Positions 9,030 through 18,608 of a stretch of DNA of 64,000 bases are shown piece after piece. The notes beneath the pieces are model-generated. The model searched no databases, was not told the origin of the DNA, and saw nothing but the letters and a program-made list of their open reading frames with translations. Every line of letters starts with the position of its first letter. Position 1 is the stretch's first letter. This DNA comes from Streptomyces europaeiscabiei (GTDB lineage Bacteria > Actinomycetota > Actinomycetes > Streptomycetales > Streptomycetaceae), in NCBI RefSeq assembly GCF_036346855.1, contig NZ_CP107841.1, positions 1,984,001-2,048,000 on the forward strand, written 5' to 3'. The position numbers were made by a program, and so were the translations under genes.

Positions 9030-9172
9030 GAGGGACGTATCCGCAGGTACGGGGTGGTGCCGTCCACCCTGTGGGCATCTGCCGTTGTGGCCAAGGCCAC
9101 GATGTGCGACCTGCGGGTTTCGACGCCCGGGGCCGGGCGCGGCGGGGTTTTGGGCCGTAATAGGGTCGCGGC

Positions 9173-9532
9173 ATGCTTGTTGCCCTGACGGTGACGACCG
9201 CCGTCGCCGCGCTTCTGCTCGCCGCCTGGTGCGGCTGGGCCGCGTATCGCGATCAGCCGACCAAGGACTGGCACTTCATCGGCATGGCCGTGGTGTCGGC
9301 GCTGGCCCTGATTCAACTGGTCATCGGGATCGTGCAGTTGGCGCGCGGGGAGAGGCCGGAGCAGGGGACCACGATCTTCGTCTCCTACCTCCTCGGGGCG
9401 TTCGCCTGTGTCCCGGTGACCGGATTCATGTCACTGGCGGAGCGCACGCGCTGGGGCAGCGTGACCGTCGCGGCCGGCGGTGTGGTGCTCGCCGTGCTGC
9501 AGGTACGTCTCTACGACATCTGGGGAGGCTGA
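9173..9532 (+). CDS. Small four-helix integral membrane protein
   Basis: A 119-residue hydrophobic protein with about four predicted transmembrane segments: residues 1-21 (LVALTVTTAVAALLLAAW), 38-60, 70-88 and 96-114. I recognise no catalytic motif. The start ATG is followed by good codon bias; the ribosome site is weak. It is followed after 1 nt by another small membrane protein, so the two are probably cotranscribed and may form a complex. Homologues are usually annotated simply as integral membrane proteins. No function can be assigned. Confidence 0.8.
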   Translation: MLVALTVTTAVAALLLAAWCGWAAYRDQPTKDWHFIGMAVVSALALIQLVIGIVQLARGERPEQGTTIFVSYLLGAFACVPVTGFMSLAERTRWGSVTVAAGGVVLAVLQVRLYDIWGG

Positions 9533-9533
9533 C

Positions 9534-9971
9534 ATGACCGCCACGGACCGCGAGCCGCGGGAGAACGGGCGGGCACGGCTGATCAGTGGGCCGGGGATGC
9601 TGCTGGTGTGGCTGTACGGCGTGATGGTCGTCGGGGCGGTGTCACGGTCCGTCGTGCAGATCTCGACCGAGTTCGAGCACGCACCGCTCGCGTACTCGCT
9701 GTCCGCGGCGGCCGGTGTCGTGTACGGGTTCATCACGTACTCGCTGGTGCGGGGCGGGGAGTTCGCCCGCAGGGCCGCGCGGATCTGCTGTGCGGTGGAA
9801 CTGGCCGGTGTGCTGATCGTGGGCACCTGGACGCTGGTCGAGCCGTCGGCGTTTCCGGACAGGACGGTGTGGTCGGACTACGGGATCGGGTACCTGTTCA
9901 TTCCCGTACTCCTTCCGGTCACCGCGATGTACTGGCTGCGGAAGAGTGCGCGACAGGAGGAGGCCGCCTGA
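9534..9971 (+). CDS. Small integral membrane protein, partner of the upstream gene
   Basis: A 145-residue protein with a polar N-terminus (about 20 residues, TATDREPRENGRARL) and about four hydrophobic segments: GMLLVWLYGVMVVGAVS, SLSAAAGVVYGFITYSLV, ICCAVELAGVLIVGTW and IGYLFIPVLLPVTAMYWL. The ATG at 9534 lies 1 nt after the preceding stop (TGAcATG), which implies translational coupling; AGGCTG just upstream is a weak ribosome site. The topology is close to that of its neighbour, so the pair may be an ancient duplication or a heteromer. The function is unknown. Confidence 0.8.
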   Translation: MTATDREPRENGRARLISGPGMLLVWLYGVMVVGAVSRSVVQISTEFEHAPLAYSLSAAAGVVYGFITYSLVRGGEFARRAARICCAVELAGVLIVGTWTLVEPSAFPDRTVWSDYGIGYLFIPVLLPVTAMYWLRKSARQEEAA

Positions 9972-9986
9972 GGGACGTCAGGCGGC
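9963..9986. terminator. Hairpin overlapping the stop codon of the second small membrane protein
   Basis: The arms GCCGCCTGA and TCAGGCGGC (9 bp, 6-nt loop) include the TGA stop. It sits between convergent genes, so it can serve both directions. Confidence 0.55.
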
Positions 9987-10000
9987 TACGGGTCCGCCGT

Positions 10001-10029
10001 GGCCGGTCGCGCGGTTCTCCGCGCCCCTC
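10001..10029. repeat. Dispersed intergenic repeat, copy 1
   Basis: One copy of the GGTCGCGCNGTTCYCCGCGCCCCT element, downstream of a stop codon. It appears at seven places in this window and is diverged at its edges. Confidence 0.6.
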
Positions 10030-10047
10030 GCGGACGCGCTCCCCTCG

Positions 10048-10545
10048 TTAGGCCGTCGCCGCGTACGCCTGCGCCGGCTTCTCCAGGATCACCATCGGTA
10101 CGCCGTCCCGCCCCTGGCTGGTGCCCACGGTCTCGTAGCCGACTCGGCGGTACAACCGGAGGTTTCCCTCGCTGCGATGGCCCGCACTGAGGCGGAACCT
10201 GGTGGCACCGCGCTCCTCGGCGAGGGCCGACTCGGCGGCACGGAGAAGCCTCGCGCCGATGCCGTGGCCCTGGAGGCGCGGATGGACGCAGAGTTTGCCG
10301 ATGGCCGCGGTGCCGTCGGCGTCGAGTGCGCCGCGCACCGAACCGACCACCTCGTCACCCAGCCGGGCCACGAACACGCAGTCCGAGGCGACCTCCTCAC
10401 GGACCGAGTCGAGGCTCTGGACGAGCGGATCGATGCGGTAGTTGCCGTACAGTGCCGCCTCGCTCTGGAAGCACAGGTACTGCAGCCTGAAGATCTGCTC
10501 GGCGTCCTGATCGGTCGCCACCGAGATGGTCACGCTCATGCCCAT
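10048..10545 (-). CDS. GNAT family N-acetyltransferase
   Basis: A 165-residue single-domain GNAT. Motif A is LCVHPRLQGHGIGARLLRA (around residue 95), followed by the usual helix and the RSEGNLRLYRRVGYETVG motif B that closes the acetyl-CoA pocket. N-terminal variation (ISVATDQDAEQIFRLQYLCF) suggests a small-molecule or protein substrate; none can be named. The start chosen is the ATG at 10545, with GGGAGG 9 nt upstream. A second ATG two codons later is also possible. It is convergent with the membrane-protein pair and lies 45 nt downstream of the sigma-like gene's stop-codon-bearing neighbour region only by position, so no operon is implied. Confidence 0.85.
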   Translation of the reverse strand: MGMSVTISVATDQDAEQIFRLQYLCFQSEAALYGNYRIDPLVQSLDSVREEVASDCVFVARLGDEVVGSVRGALDADGTAAIGKLCVHPRLQGHGIGARLLRAAESALAEERGATRFRLSAGHRSEGNLRLYRRVGYETVGTSQGRDGVPMVILEKPAQAYAATA

Positions 10546-10590
10546 GTGTGCACGCCTCCCGCTCACCTGCTCACCCGATGTCCTTCACTC

Positions 10591-11097
10591 CTATCCCCGT
10601 GGTTCGCGTGCCGCAACCTCCGCGGCCAGCAATCGTCGAAGACATCCCAGGCATCTGGAACGTTCCGGACCCAGGCTGCCCTGTGAGATACCCAACGCGC
10701 CCGCGATCTCCCGATAGGTGAGGTCCTTCGGGGACAGCAGGGCCGCGAGCAGCCGGGGGCAGCGGCCGGGGAGCCGGCGTACGGCCGCGTACAGCGCGCG
10801 GCGGCGGGCGGCCGTCAACGCCAACTGTTCGGGGCCGGGTGCGTGCTCGTCGGCGGGCTCGTCGGCGTAGGGCTGTTCGACCCGGGCCGCGCGACGGCTG
10901 AGGCGGGCCTCGAAGCGGACGGCGCTGCGCAGCCAGCCCTCGGGGTCCGCGGGTGGGCCGTCGGCGTCGAGCCGTTCCAGCAGACGCAGCCAGACCGCCT
11001 GTTCCAGGTCCCCCGCCTCGGCGCCGGCCGCGTAGGCCTCGGCCGACACCTCCGCGACCAGCAGGGGGCGGAGGGTGGTGAGCATGTCGTGTGTCAT
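10591..11097 (-). CDS. Small sigma-70 family (ECF-like) RNA polymerase sigma factor
   Basis: A 168-residue protein. The N-terminal half (about 15-75) has the region-2-like helices of small sigma factors (GDLEQAVWLRLLERL, PEGWLRSAVRFEARL). The C-terminal half (about 110-160) has a region-4 helix-turn-helix (DLTYREIAGALGISQGSLG, followed by ERSRCLGCLRRLL) that would contact the -35 element. The linker is acidic and proline-rich. No anti-sigma gene is adjacent, so its control is unclear. The start is an ATG (MTHDML) with only a weak ribosome site; a second ATG four codons later is possible. The call comes from domain pattern alone. Confidence 0.72.
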   Translation of the reverse strand: MTHDMLTTLRPLLVAEVSAEAYAAGAEAGDLEQAVWLRLLERLDADGPPADPEGWLRSAVRFEARLSRRAARVEQPYADEPADEHAPGPEQLALTAARRRALYAAVRRLPGRCPRLLAALLSPKDLTYREIAGALGISQGSLGPERSRCLGCLRRLLAAEVAAREPRG

Positions 11098-11237
11098 ATG
11101 CCCCGGGACGCCGCCGCCCCGGCAGGGGTTGCCGGGGCGGACGGGAGTCACCCCAATCGGGGCACGGTGCTCAAATGTTGACGGTCGGTCCACCGGTCGG
11201 GCGTCGGTCGTGGACGGCCAGGTCCACCGGTCGGACC

Positions 11238-12440
11238 TCAGCCGTCCACGAAGTCCGCGTGGGCCAACAGGCCCGTGTCCGGGTTGTCGGTGAAGATGCC
11301 GTCGATGCCGGTCTCGAAGTACACCTTGAACGCACCGAAGGCGTCGCCGTAGGCGTTGGCGTCCGTGCCCCTGCGGAAGTTCGCGGGCAGGAAGGTGTTC
11401 TCGTTGCGCATGGTGTAGGGGTGCAGGATCAGGCCCTCGGCGTGCGCGTCGGCGACGAGCGTGGTCGGCGTGGTGAGGTTGCCTGCCGAGTCGCGCGGGA
11501 TGACCAGGTCGAGCGTGGGGCCGATGCCGCCTGCGTACGAGGCGATCCAGGCGAGCCCGGCCGGCTTGACCAGGTCGGCGACGGTACGCGGGTCGCCGGC
11601 CTCGACGAAGTCCCAGGGGCGGGTGGCGGCACCGGAGAGCAGCACGACGAGGGGGCTGCCGACCAGGCGGTTCAGGCGCTGGATGCTGCTCGGCTCGAAC
11701 GACTGGAGGAAGACCGGCGAGTTCTTCTTGTGCCGGTCGTACTTGCGCAGCAGCTTGGCGAGGGGCTCCTCAAGGCCCAGGCCCAGCTTGCGGAAGTAGG
11801 TGGGATGCTTCGTCTCGACGTGCAGCCAGACACGCTTGCCCCGCTTCTTCCCCTCCCTGTCGGCCCATCGCAGCACCTCCTCGAAGGTGGGGATCTCCCA
11901 GCGGCCGTCGTAGAGGGTGTTCTCCTGGCGGTTGCCGGGGATGCGCTCCTTGGCGCGCAGGGTCTTCAGCTCGGCGAGGGTGAAGTCCTCGGTGAACCAG
12001 CCGGTGTAGGTGACGCCGTCGACGATTTTCGTGGTCTTCCGGCCGGCGAACTCGGGGTGCGCCGCGACATCGGTCGTGCCGGTGATGTCGTTCTCGTGAC
12101 GGCATACGAGATGGCCGTCCTTGGTGGGCACGAGGTCCTGCTCGATGACGTGCGCGCCCAGGTCGAGGGCGAGTTGGTACGAGCCGAGCGTGTGCTCCGG
12201 GCGGTAACCGCTGGCGCCGCGGTGCGCGATGATCGTCGGCACCGGCAGGCCCCGGTGGCCGCCGCCCGACTTCCCGCCCGACTTCCCGCCCGACTCGGCC
12301 TCGTCGGCTCTCGCCGCGGCCGGCAGTCCGAGGACCGCTCCGCCCGCGCCGAGCACCGCGGCGCCGAGCAGCGCCCGTCGGCCCGCTCCGCGTCCCTGCT
12401 CGTTCGAGTCCTGCGCCTGCCGCGACTCCTGCGTCCCCAT
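11238..12440 (-). CDS. glpQ: Tat-exported glycerophosphodiester phosphodiesterase
   Basis: A 400-residue secreted enzyme that splits glycerophosphodiesters into glycerol-3-phosphate and an alcohol, for phosphate and glycerol scavenging. The N-terminus has a twin-arginine signal (GRRALLGAAVLGAGGAV, cleavage near AARA-DE). The GDPD catalytic core is clear: IIAHRGASGYRPEHTLGSY (His-Arg and Glu), EQDLVPTKDGHLVCRHEND (metal ligands and second His), and a C-terminal GIDGIFTDNPDTG. A lysine/glycine linker (SGGKSGGKSGGG) precedes the barrel. The ATG at 12440 has GGAGGAG at 6 nt. It stands alone; homologues are often phosphate-regulated, but I did not identify a PHO box. Confidence 0.92.
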   Translation of the reverse strand: MGTQESRQAQDSNEQGRGAGRRALLGAAVLGAGGAVLGLPAAARADEAESGGKSGGKSGGGHRGLPVPTIIAHRGASGYRPEHTLGSYQLALDLGAHVIEQDLVPTKDGHLVCRHENDITGTTDVAAHPEFAGRKTTKIVDGVTYTGWFTEDFTLAELKTLRAKERIPGNRQENTLYDGRWEIPTFEEVLRWADREGKKRGKRVWLHVETKHPTYFRKLGLGLEEPLAKLLRKYDRHKKNSPVFLQSFEPSSIQRLNRLVGSPLVVLLSGAATRPWDFVEAGDPRTVADLVKPAGLAWIASYAGGIGPTLDLVIPRDSAGNLTTPTTLVADAHAEGLILHPYTMRNENTFLPANFRRGTDANAYGDAFGAFKVYFETGIDGIFTDNPDTGLLAHADFVDG

Positions 12441-12771
12441 GAACGGCTCCTCCACCGTGATGCCCTGCACCTGTCAAAGCGGGACGATCGTAGGTGTCCC
12501 GAGGTGACCGTTGGGAGACCTGGGACCGAACACGCGGAAGACGCCTTGTGTCGCACGAGAGGCGGATTCTGACAGAGTGTCGGTTCGGTGGCGCGATGTC
12601 CGTCACATGTTTCGTGTCCGTGACAGGCCGCCACCTGTGCGTCACCGCAGGTAAAACAGCGTCAACACTTGGTATCCACTCGGTGAACCCGGTGTGCGCC
12701 GGCCCGTGAGCCGGGAGTATCGTCCTCACCTGCACAGACTTGTACCGGAACGCTTGACATGGGAGGGCCTG
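12441..12771. other. Divergent intergenic region, no gene seen
   Basis: The promoter region between the glycerophosphodiesterase gene (minus) and the acyltransferase gene (plus). No credible small gene, tRNA or hairpin stands out. The GTAAAAC-N7-ACACTTGG stretch at about 12652-12673 is locally AT-rich and may hold the plus-strand promoter. Confidence 0.4.
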
Positions 12772-13446
12772 TTGTCCCGCTTCGTGCTCATCAAGGCAGT
12801 GCTCGGACCGATCATGCGCCTGATGTTCCGCCCCCGGGTGGAGGGCGTGGAGCACATCCCGGGGGACGGGCCGGTGATCCTCGCCGGTAACCATGTGACC
12901 TTCATCGACTCGATGATCCTGCCCCTGGTCTGCGACCGGCAGGTCTTCTTCATCGGCAAGGACGAGTACGTCACCGGCAAGGGGATCAAGGGCCGTCTGA
13001 TGGCCTGGTTCTTCACCGGCGTCGGCATGATCCCCGTCGACCGCGACGGCGGCCGGGGCGGGGTCGCCGCGCTGATGACCGGGCGGCGGGTGCTGGACGA
13101 AGGCAGGGTGTTCGGCATCTACCCCGAGGGAACGCGGTCGCCCGACGGCCGCCTGTACCGGGGGCGTACGGGGATCGCCCGGCTGACCTTGATGACCGGG
13201 GCGCCGGTCGTCCCCTTCGCGATGATCGGGACGGACAGGATTCAGCCGGGAGGTGCGGGGGTGCCCCGGCCGCATCGGGTGACCGTGCGGTTCGGTGAGG
13301 CGATGGAGTTCTCCCGGTACGAGGGGATGGACCGGGACCGGTATGTGCTGCGGGCGGTGACCGATTCCGTGATGACCGAGGTCATGCGGCTGTCCGGGCA
13401 GGAGTACGTGGACATGTATGCGTCGAAGGCGAAAGAGGCGGCGTAG
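12772..13446 (+). CDS. 1-acyl-sn-glycerol-3-phosphate acyltransferase (PlsC family)
   Basis: A 224-residue membrane-associated acyltransferase of phospholipid synthesis, which acylates lysophosphatidate or a related acceptor. Motif I is GNHVTFIDSMI (HX4D catalytic pair), motif III is YPEGTRSPDGRLYRG, and motif IV is GAPVVPFAMIG. A hydrophobic segment around residues 5-20 may anchor it. I chose the TTG at 12772 because GGGAGGG lies 4 nt upstream and the protein then begins SRFVLIKAVLGP as in relatives; in-frame GTG codons further upstream lack a ribosome site. It is convergent with the MFS gene. Streptomyces usually has several PlsC paralogues, so the exact acceptor is uncertain. Confidence 0.88.
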   Translation: MSRFVLIKAVLGPIMRLMFRPRVEGVEHIPGDGPVILAGNHVTFIDSMILPLVCDRQVFFIGKDEYVTGKGIKGRLMAWFFTGVGMIPVDRDGGRGGVAALMTGRRVLDEGRVFGIYPEGTRSPDGRLYRGRTGIARLTLMTGAPVVPFAMIGTDRIQPGGAGVPRPHRVTVRFGEAMEFSRYEGMDRDRYVLRAVTDSVMTEVMRLSGQEYVDMYASKAKEAA

Positions 13447-13510
13447 CCCCACGCCGCCGCTCCGCCGGGGGTGCCGGGGACTTCGGCCGTTCGTTGGCTG
13501 CGGGTCGGTG

Positions 13511-13540
13511 GGGCCGGTCGCGCAGCCCCCCGCGCCCCTA
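13511..13540. repeat. Dispersed intergenic repeat, copy 2
   Basis: A GGCCGGTCGCGCAG..CCCCGCGCCCCT copy between convergent genes, directly after the acyltransferase. The preceding GGCTGCGGGTCGG belongs to the longer form of the element. Confidence 0.6.
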
Positions 13541-15061
13541 AGCCTTGCTGTCCAACCGTTGGCCGCGAAGCAGGAACCAAGCTGCCGCCGCTGTTGCCAG
13601 GAGAACCGCCGCGCCTGCGCCGGAGGCGATGGCCAGGCCGTCGACGAAGGCCGCTTGAGCCGATGCCAGCATTTCCCGCCCCGCGTTCGGCGGCATGCCC
13701 GCCGCCACCTCCATCGCTCCGCCCAGTGACTCGCGGGCCTCGGCCGGAGTGCCCGCGGGTGCGGCGAAGTCGCGGTAGACGCCCGTGACGATCGAGCCCA
13801 GGACCGCGATGCCCAGGGCGGCCCCCAACTCGTACGCCGTCTCGGACACCGCCGAAGCCGACCCCGCCTGTTCCTTCGGGACGCTGGAGAGGATGACGTC
13901 GGCGGTGACGGTGAAGGAGAAGCCCGCGCCGATGCCGACGATCAGCAGCGCGGCGCCGATCAGGGGGTAGCCGGTGGACCGGTCGACCAGGGTGAGCAGG
14001 GCGAGGGCCACGCCGATGGCAGCCAGGCCGCCCGCGACCACGGAACGGACCGAGAAGCGGCGGGCTGCGGCTCCGGCGATCAGACCCGCGGCCACCGCGC
14101 CGATGGCCGCCGGCAGTTCGGCGAGGCCGGCCTCCAACGGGCGTCGACCCTGGACGAGTTGCAGGAACTGCGAGAGGAAGAAGACCAGGCCTGACAGGCC
14201 GAGTATGGTCAGCAGGTCGGCGAGGACGGCACCGGAGAAACCCCGGTTGCGGAACAGTCGCATGTCCAGCAGCGGGTGCGGCAGGGTGAGCTGACGGCGT
14301 ACGAAGAGGAACAGTCCGGCGACGCCGAGGAAGCCTGCGGCGAGCGCGTTGCCCTCGAGGCCGTGGGTGGCGGTCTCCTTCACCGCGTACACGACACCGA
14401 TCATGCCGACGAGCGACAGACCGACGCTGAGCGCGTCCCACGGGCCCGGGTTCGGGTGGCGGGACTCGGGCAGCAGCTTGATGCCGACGAGGACGAGGAC
14501 CGCCATCACCGGCAGGTTGATCAGGAAGACCGACCCCCACCAGAAGTGTTCCAGCAGGAAACCGCCGACGACCGGACCGACCGCCGTGCCGGCGGAGGCC
14601 GTGGCGCCCCAGATACCGACGGCGAGGCTGCGCTCGCGCGGGTCGTGGAAGAGGTTGCGGATCAGGGCGAGGGTGGCGGGCATCAGGGTCGCGCCCGCGA
14701 CACCGAGCAGCGCCCGCGCGAAGATCATCATCTCGGGCGTCGTGGCGTAGGCGTTGAGCACGGATATCGCGCCGAACGCCGCGGCACCTATGAGCAGCAG
14801 CTTCTTGCGGCCGATGCGGTCGCCGAGGCTGCCCGCCGAGACGAGCAGGCCCGCGATGACGAACGAGTAGACGTCACCGATCCACAGGAGCTGAGTGCCC
14901 GAGGGCCTGAGGTCCTCGCTGATGTAGGGGGTCGCGAGACCGAGGACGGTCGCGTCGACGGCCACCAGCAGCACGGCGAGCACGAGGACGGAGAGCGCGA
15001 GCCAGCGGCCCGGCCTCTTCTCCGCCTCCGTCGTGCGGGCCGGCTGCAGGGTGCTGGTCAT
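13538..15061 (-). CDS. MFS drug-efflux transporter, DHA2 (14-TMS) family
   Basis: A 507-residue multidrug/H+ antiporter resembling SmvA/QacA. About 14 hydrophobic helices can be counted. Motif A is GSLGDRIGRKKLLLIG between TM2 and TM3, and motif C-like GATASAGTAVGPVVGG lies in TM5. VDATVLGLATPYISEDL in TM1 is the DHA2 motif D1. The start ATG follows GAGAGGA and overlaps the stop of the TetR gene (ATGA), so the two are translationally coupled and regulator and pump form one operon. The pump probably exports a toxic organic compound that is also the TetR ligand. The C-terminus reaches the dispersed repeat downstream. Confidence 0.93.
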   Translation of the reverse strand: MTSTLQPARTTEAEKRPGRWLALSVLVLAVLLVAVDATVLGLATPYISEDLRPSGTQLLWIGDVYSFVIAGLLVSAGSLGDRIGRKKLLLIGAAAFGAISVLNAYATTPEMMIFARALLGVAGATLMPATLALIRNLFHDPRERSLAVGIWGATASAGTAVGPVVGGFLLEHFWWGSVFLINLPVMAVLVLVGIKLLPESRHPNPGPWDALSVGLSLVGMIGVVYAVKETATHGLEGNALAAGFLGVAGLFLFVRRQLTLPHPLLDMRLFRNRGFSGAVLADLLTILGLSGLVFFLSQFLQLVQGRRPLEAGLAELPAAIGAVAAGLIAGAAARRFSVRSVVAGGLAAIGVALALLTLVDRSTGYPLIGAALLIVGIGAGFSFTVTADVILSSVPKEQAGSASAVSETAYELGAALGIAVLGSIVTGVYRDFAAPAGTPAEARESLGGAMEVAAGMPPNAGREMLASAQAAFVDGLAIASGAGAAVLLATAAAAWFLLRGQRLDSKA

Positions 15062-15624
15062 GATTCCTCTCTCGGTTGTTCGGGGTGACGCAGTGCGCCG
15101 CCGAGCAGCAGCTCGGCGATCATGAAGGTGAAGTCCTTGGAGGCCACGCGGCCTTCCGAGACCGCCCAGGCCCCGGAGGCCAGCAGGCCGTACAGCGCCT
15201 CGGTGAGCCAGGCCGGGGTGAGGTCGATACGGAACTCGCCGGCCGCCTGGCCGCGTTTGAAGAGGGCCGCGATGCGGTCGTCGATGCGGGACCAGCCCTC
15301 GTGCTGCTCCTCCCCCTCGAACAACTGGCTCTCGGTGTAGAGGAAGGCGAGGAGGCCCGCGGCCGGTTCGATCTCCCGCACGAGCCGTCGTACGGCCTCG
15401 CGTGCCGGACCCTCGGTCGGGCGTGCGGCGTCGAGCGCGGCCTCGCACTCCGCGATGCCGAGCGCCTCCAGCGCCCGTACGAGCGCGTCGCGCCCGGCGA
15501 AGTGGCGGTGCAGCGTGGCCCGGCTGATCCCGGCGGTCTTCGCGACCTCGTCCATCGTCGCGGTGGACTTACGGGCCAACAGGGCGGCTGCGCTGCGCAG
15601 CACATGCTCACGATCGACGGCCAT
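15058..15624 (-). CDS. TetR/AcrR family transcriptional repressor of the adjacent MFS pump
   Basis: A 188-residue regulator. The N-terminal helix-turn-helix is MDEVAKTAGISRATLHRHFAG (residues about 24-44) and the rest is an all-helical ligand domain (WLTEALYGLLASGAWAV). I chose the ATG at 15624 (MAVDREHVL). An ATG at 15642 would add six residues and sits only 3 nt from the operator. It overlaps the MFS gene by 4 nt, so it should autoregulate and repress the pump until an effector binds. Codon use is like its neighbours. Confidence 0.9.
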   Translation of the reverse strand: MAVDREHVLRSAAALLARKSTATMDEVAKTAGISRATLHRHFAGRDALVRALEALGIAECEAALDAARPTEGPAREAVRRLVREIEPAAGLLAFLYTESQLFEGEEQHEGWSRIDDRIAALFKRGQAAGEFRIDLTPAWLTEALYGLLASGAWAVSEGRVASKDFTFMIAELLLGGALRHPEQPREES

Positions 15625-15644
15625 GAGACGACCATATCCCATAC

Positions 15645-15660
15645 GAGACAGTTTTGTCTC
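15645..15660. promoter_or_regulatory. Probable TetR operator
   Basis: The perfect inverted repeat GAGACA-GTTT-TGTCTC sits 20 nt upstream of the TetR start codon. Position and symmetry fit an autoregulatory operator of the tetR-MFS operon. Confidence 0.65.
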
Positions 15661-15728
15661 AGCGCGGGCATGGGCGTCTCACGGTGAACGGCTCAGCAGG
15701 GTTCTTTCCGTGCCCGGGGCAGCCGTTC

Positions 15729-16700
15729 TCAGTTCCAGGGCAGCTGTCCGCGCTTCTCCCAGTACGTCCGCGGGTCCTCGACCAGGTCCGCGAGACCGGT
15801 GAGCTGCTCGTCGTCGAGGTCCACGACCGCCGCGTGCAGGTTGGAGGCGAGTTGGGCGGTGGTGGCCGCGCCGGAGAGGACGACGCCGGCCCACGGCTGC
15901 CGCAGTACCACCGCCAGGGCCACCGCGTCGCAGCCGAGGCCCGTCTGCTCGGCGACGGTCCTGAGCACGTCCGGGGCGTGCGGCCCGGCCAGGCGGCCGT
16001 TGGCCATGCCCTCCTTGACGATCACGGTGAGCCCGGCGTCATGCGCCTCGGCGAGGGCGGGCGCCGCGGAGGTCTCCAGCGCGTTGTACGTCGACTGGAC
16101 GGTACGGAAGAGGGGTTCGCCGTCGACGGTCACGGCGAGGGCGGTGCGGATGGCCTCCGCCTGGGCCGGGCCACTGGTGGAGAAGCCGATGGTGACGCCC
16201 TGGGCGGCGGCCTCGGCCAGCCTGGCGTGGAGTTCCTTGTCGGTGAGGGCCGGGCTGTCCGGGGTCACCGAATGGATCTGGTAGAGGTCGAGGCGGTCGC
16301 CGAGCAGGTCACGCGTTTCGGCACGCTGTCGCTCGAACGTCTGGAGGCTGTGGTCCTTGACCTCGTGCCTCTCGGCGTCGGTGGTCCAGTCGGCGGTGTA
16401 GGTGTAGCCCCACTTGCTGCCGACGACGATGTCGTCGATGCCGGGGCGGGCCTTCAGCCAGTCGGCGAGGAACTCCTCCGAGAGGCCGTACGAGCGGGCC
16501 GCGTCGAAGTAGCGGACACCCTGGGCGTGGGCGGCGTCGAGGAGTTCGTGGGTGCGCGTGCGGAGCGCTTCGACGGTGCGGTGCTCTCCGAGGTCGGCGT
16601 CGCGGCCGAGGTTGATGTAGCCGGGGCGGGCGACTGCGGCGAGGCCGAGTCCGATGTGGCAGGTGGGGGTTGTCGCTGCGGCCAGTCGGGCGAAGGGCAT
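15729..16700 (-). CDS. Aldo/keto reductase
   Basis: A 323-residue NADPH-dependent oxidoreductase of the AKR barrel. The catalytic tetrad is visible: Asp and Tyr in FDAARSYGLSEEFL, Lys in VVGSKWGYTYT, His in LYQIHSVTPD. The cofactor pocket near the C-terminus has VVLSGAATTAQLASNL. The N-terminus (LGLAAVARPGYINLGRD) groups it with the L-fucose dehydrogenase/pyridoxal-reductase-like AKRs. The substrate is unknown. The ATG has GGAG 6 nt upstream. It stands between the TetR gene and argH with its own presumed promoter. Confidence 0.88.
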   Translation of the reverse strand: MPFARLAAATTPTCHIGLGLAAVARPGYINLGRDADLGEHRTVEALRTRTHELLDAAHAQGVRYFDAARSYGLSEEFLADWLKARPGIDDIVVGSKWGYTYTADWTTDAERHEVKDHSLQTFERQRAETRDLLGDRLDLYQIHSVTPDSPALTDKELHARLAEAAAQGVTIGFSTSGPAQAEAIRTALAVTVDGEPLFRTVQSTYNALETSAAPALAEAHDAGLTVIVKEGMANGRLAGPHAPDVLRTVAEQTGLGCDAVALAVVLRQPWAGVVLSGAATTAQLASNLHAAVVDLDDEQLTGLADLVEDPRTYWEKRGQLPWN

Positions 16701-16865
16701 CGCGGGCTCCGTTCGGTCGGCTCCTTGCGGTTCCCGACCAACGTAACTCGCGATGACCTTCGTGGTGTGGAGTGGGGGCTTCCGGGGAGTTTTCGCCCCC
16801 GCCGCCCCTACCCGTCCCATCCTTGAGGGGCTGCGCCCCTTCGACCCCCAGGGCGCGAGTCCGTG

Positions 16866-16905
16866 GGGGCTTGTCGCGCAGTTCCCCGCGCCCCTTTCAG
16901 GGCGC
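16866..16905. repeat. Dispersed intergenic repeat, copy 3
   Basis: The best-preserved copy: CTTGTCGCGCAGTTCCCCGC followed by GCCCCTTTCAGGGCGC, 3' of argH. Its AGGGGC../GCCCCT ends can form a stem, so it may double as the argH terminator. Confidence 0.6.
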
Positions 16906-16911
16906 TTGCCC

Positions 16912-18384
<1,473 letters not shown>

Positions 18385-18444
18385 TTATACGCCTCGGGCG
18401 AGGTCGCAGCCGGTCACGGTCTCTCCGCACACTGCGTTCACCGT

Positions 18445-18478
18445 CATGCATGAGTATGCAGAAGTCTGCATGAATCGT
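18445..18478. promoter_or_regulatory. ARG boxes (ArgR operator) upstream of argH
   Basis: Two adjacent imperfect palindromes, CATGCATGAGTATGCAG and TCTGCATGAATCGTC, match the ATGCAT-like ARG box. They sit about 100 nt upstream of the argH GTG and 130 nt before the divergent gene at 18609. Confidence 0.75.
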
Positions 18479-18608
18479 CAATCTGACGGAACTTTGAGAG
18501 ATGCAGAGAAACGTTTGAACAAACGAAACCGCTTACCCGTAACTCTCACCGAACGCAGGCGCCGCGTTTGTACACACAGACCACACCCGACTCGAGTGAG
18601 GCATCCGC

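Noticed and set aside
8719..9172. SAM-type riboswitch upstream of metN
   Set aside because: A hairpin-rich leader is present, but the conserved SAM-I/SAM-IV core (GGCAACC and kink-turn pattern) is missing.
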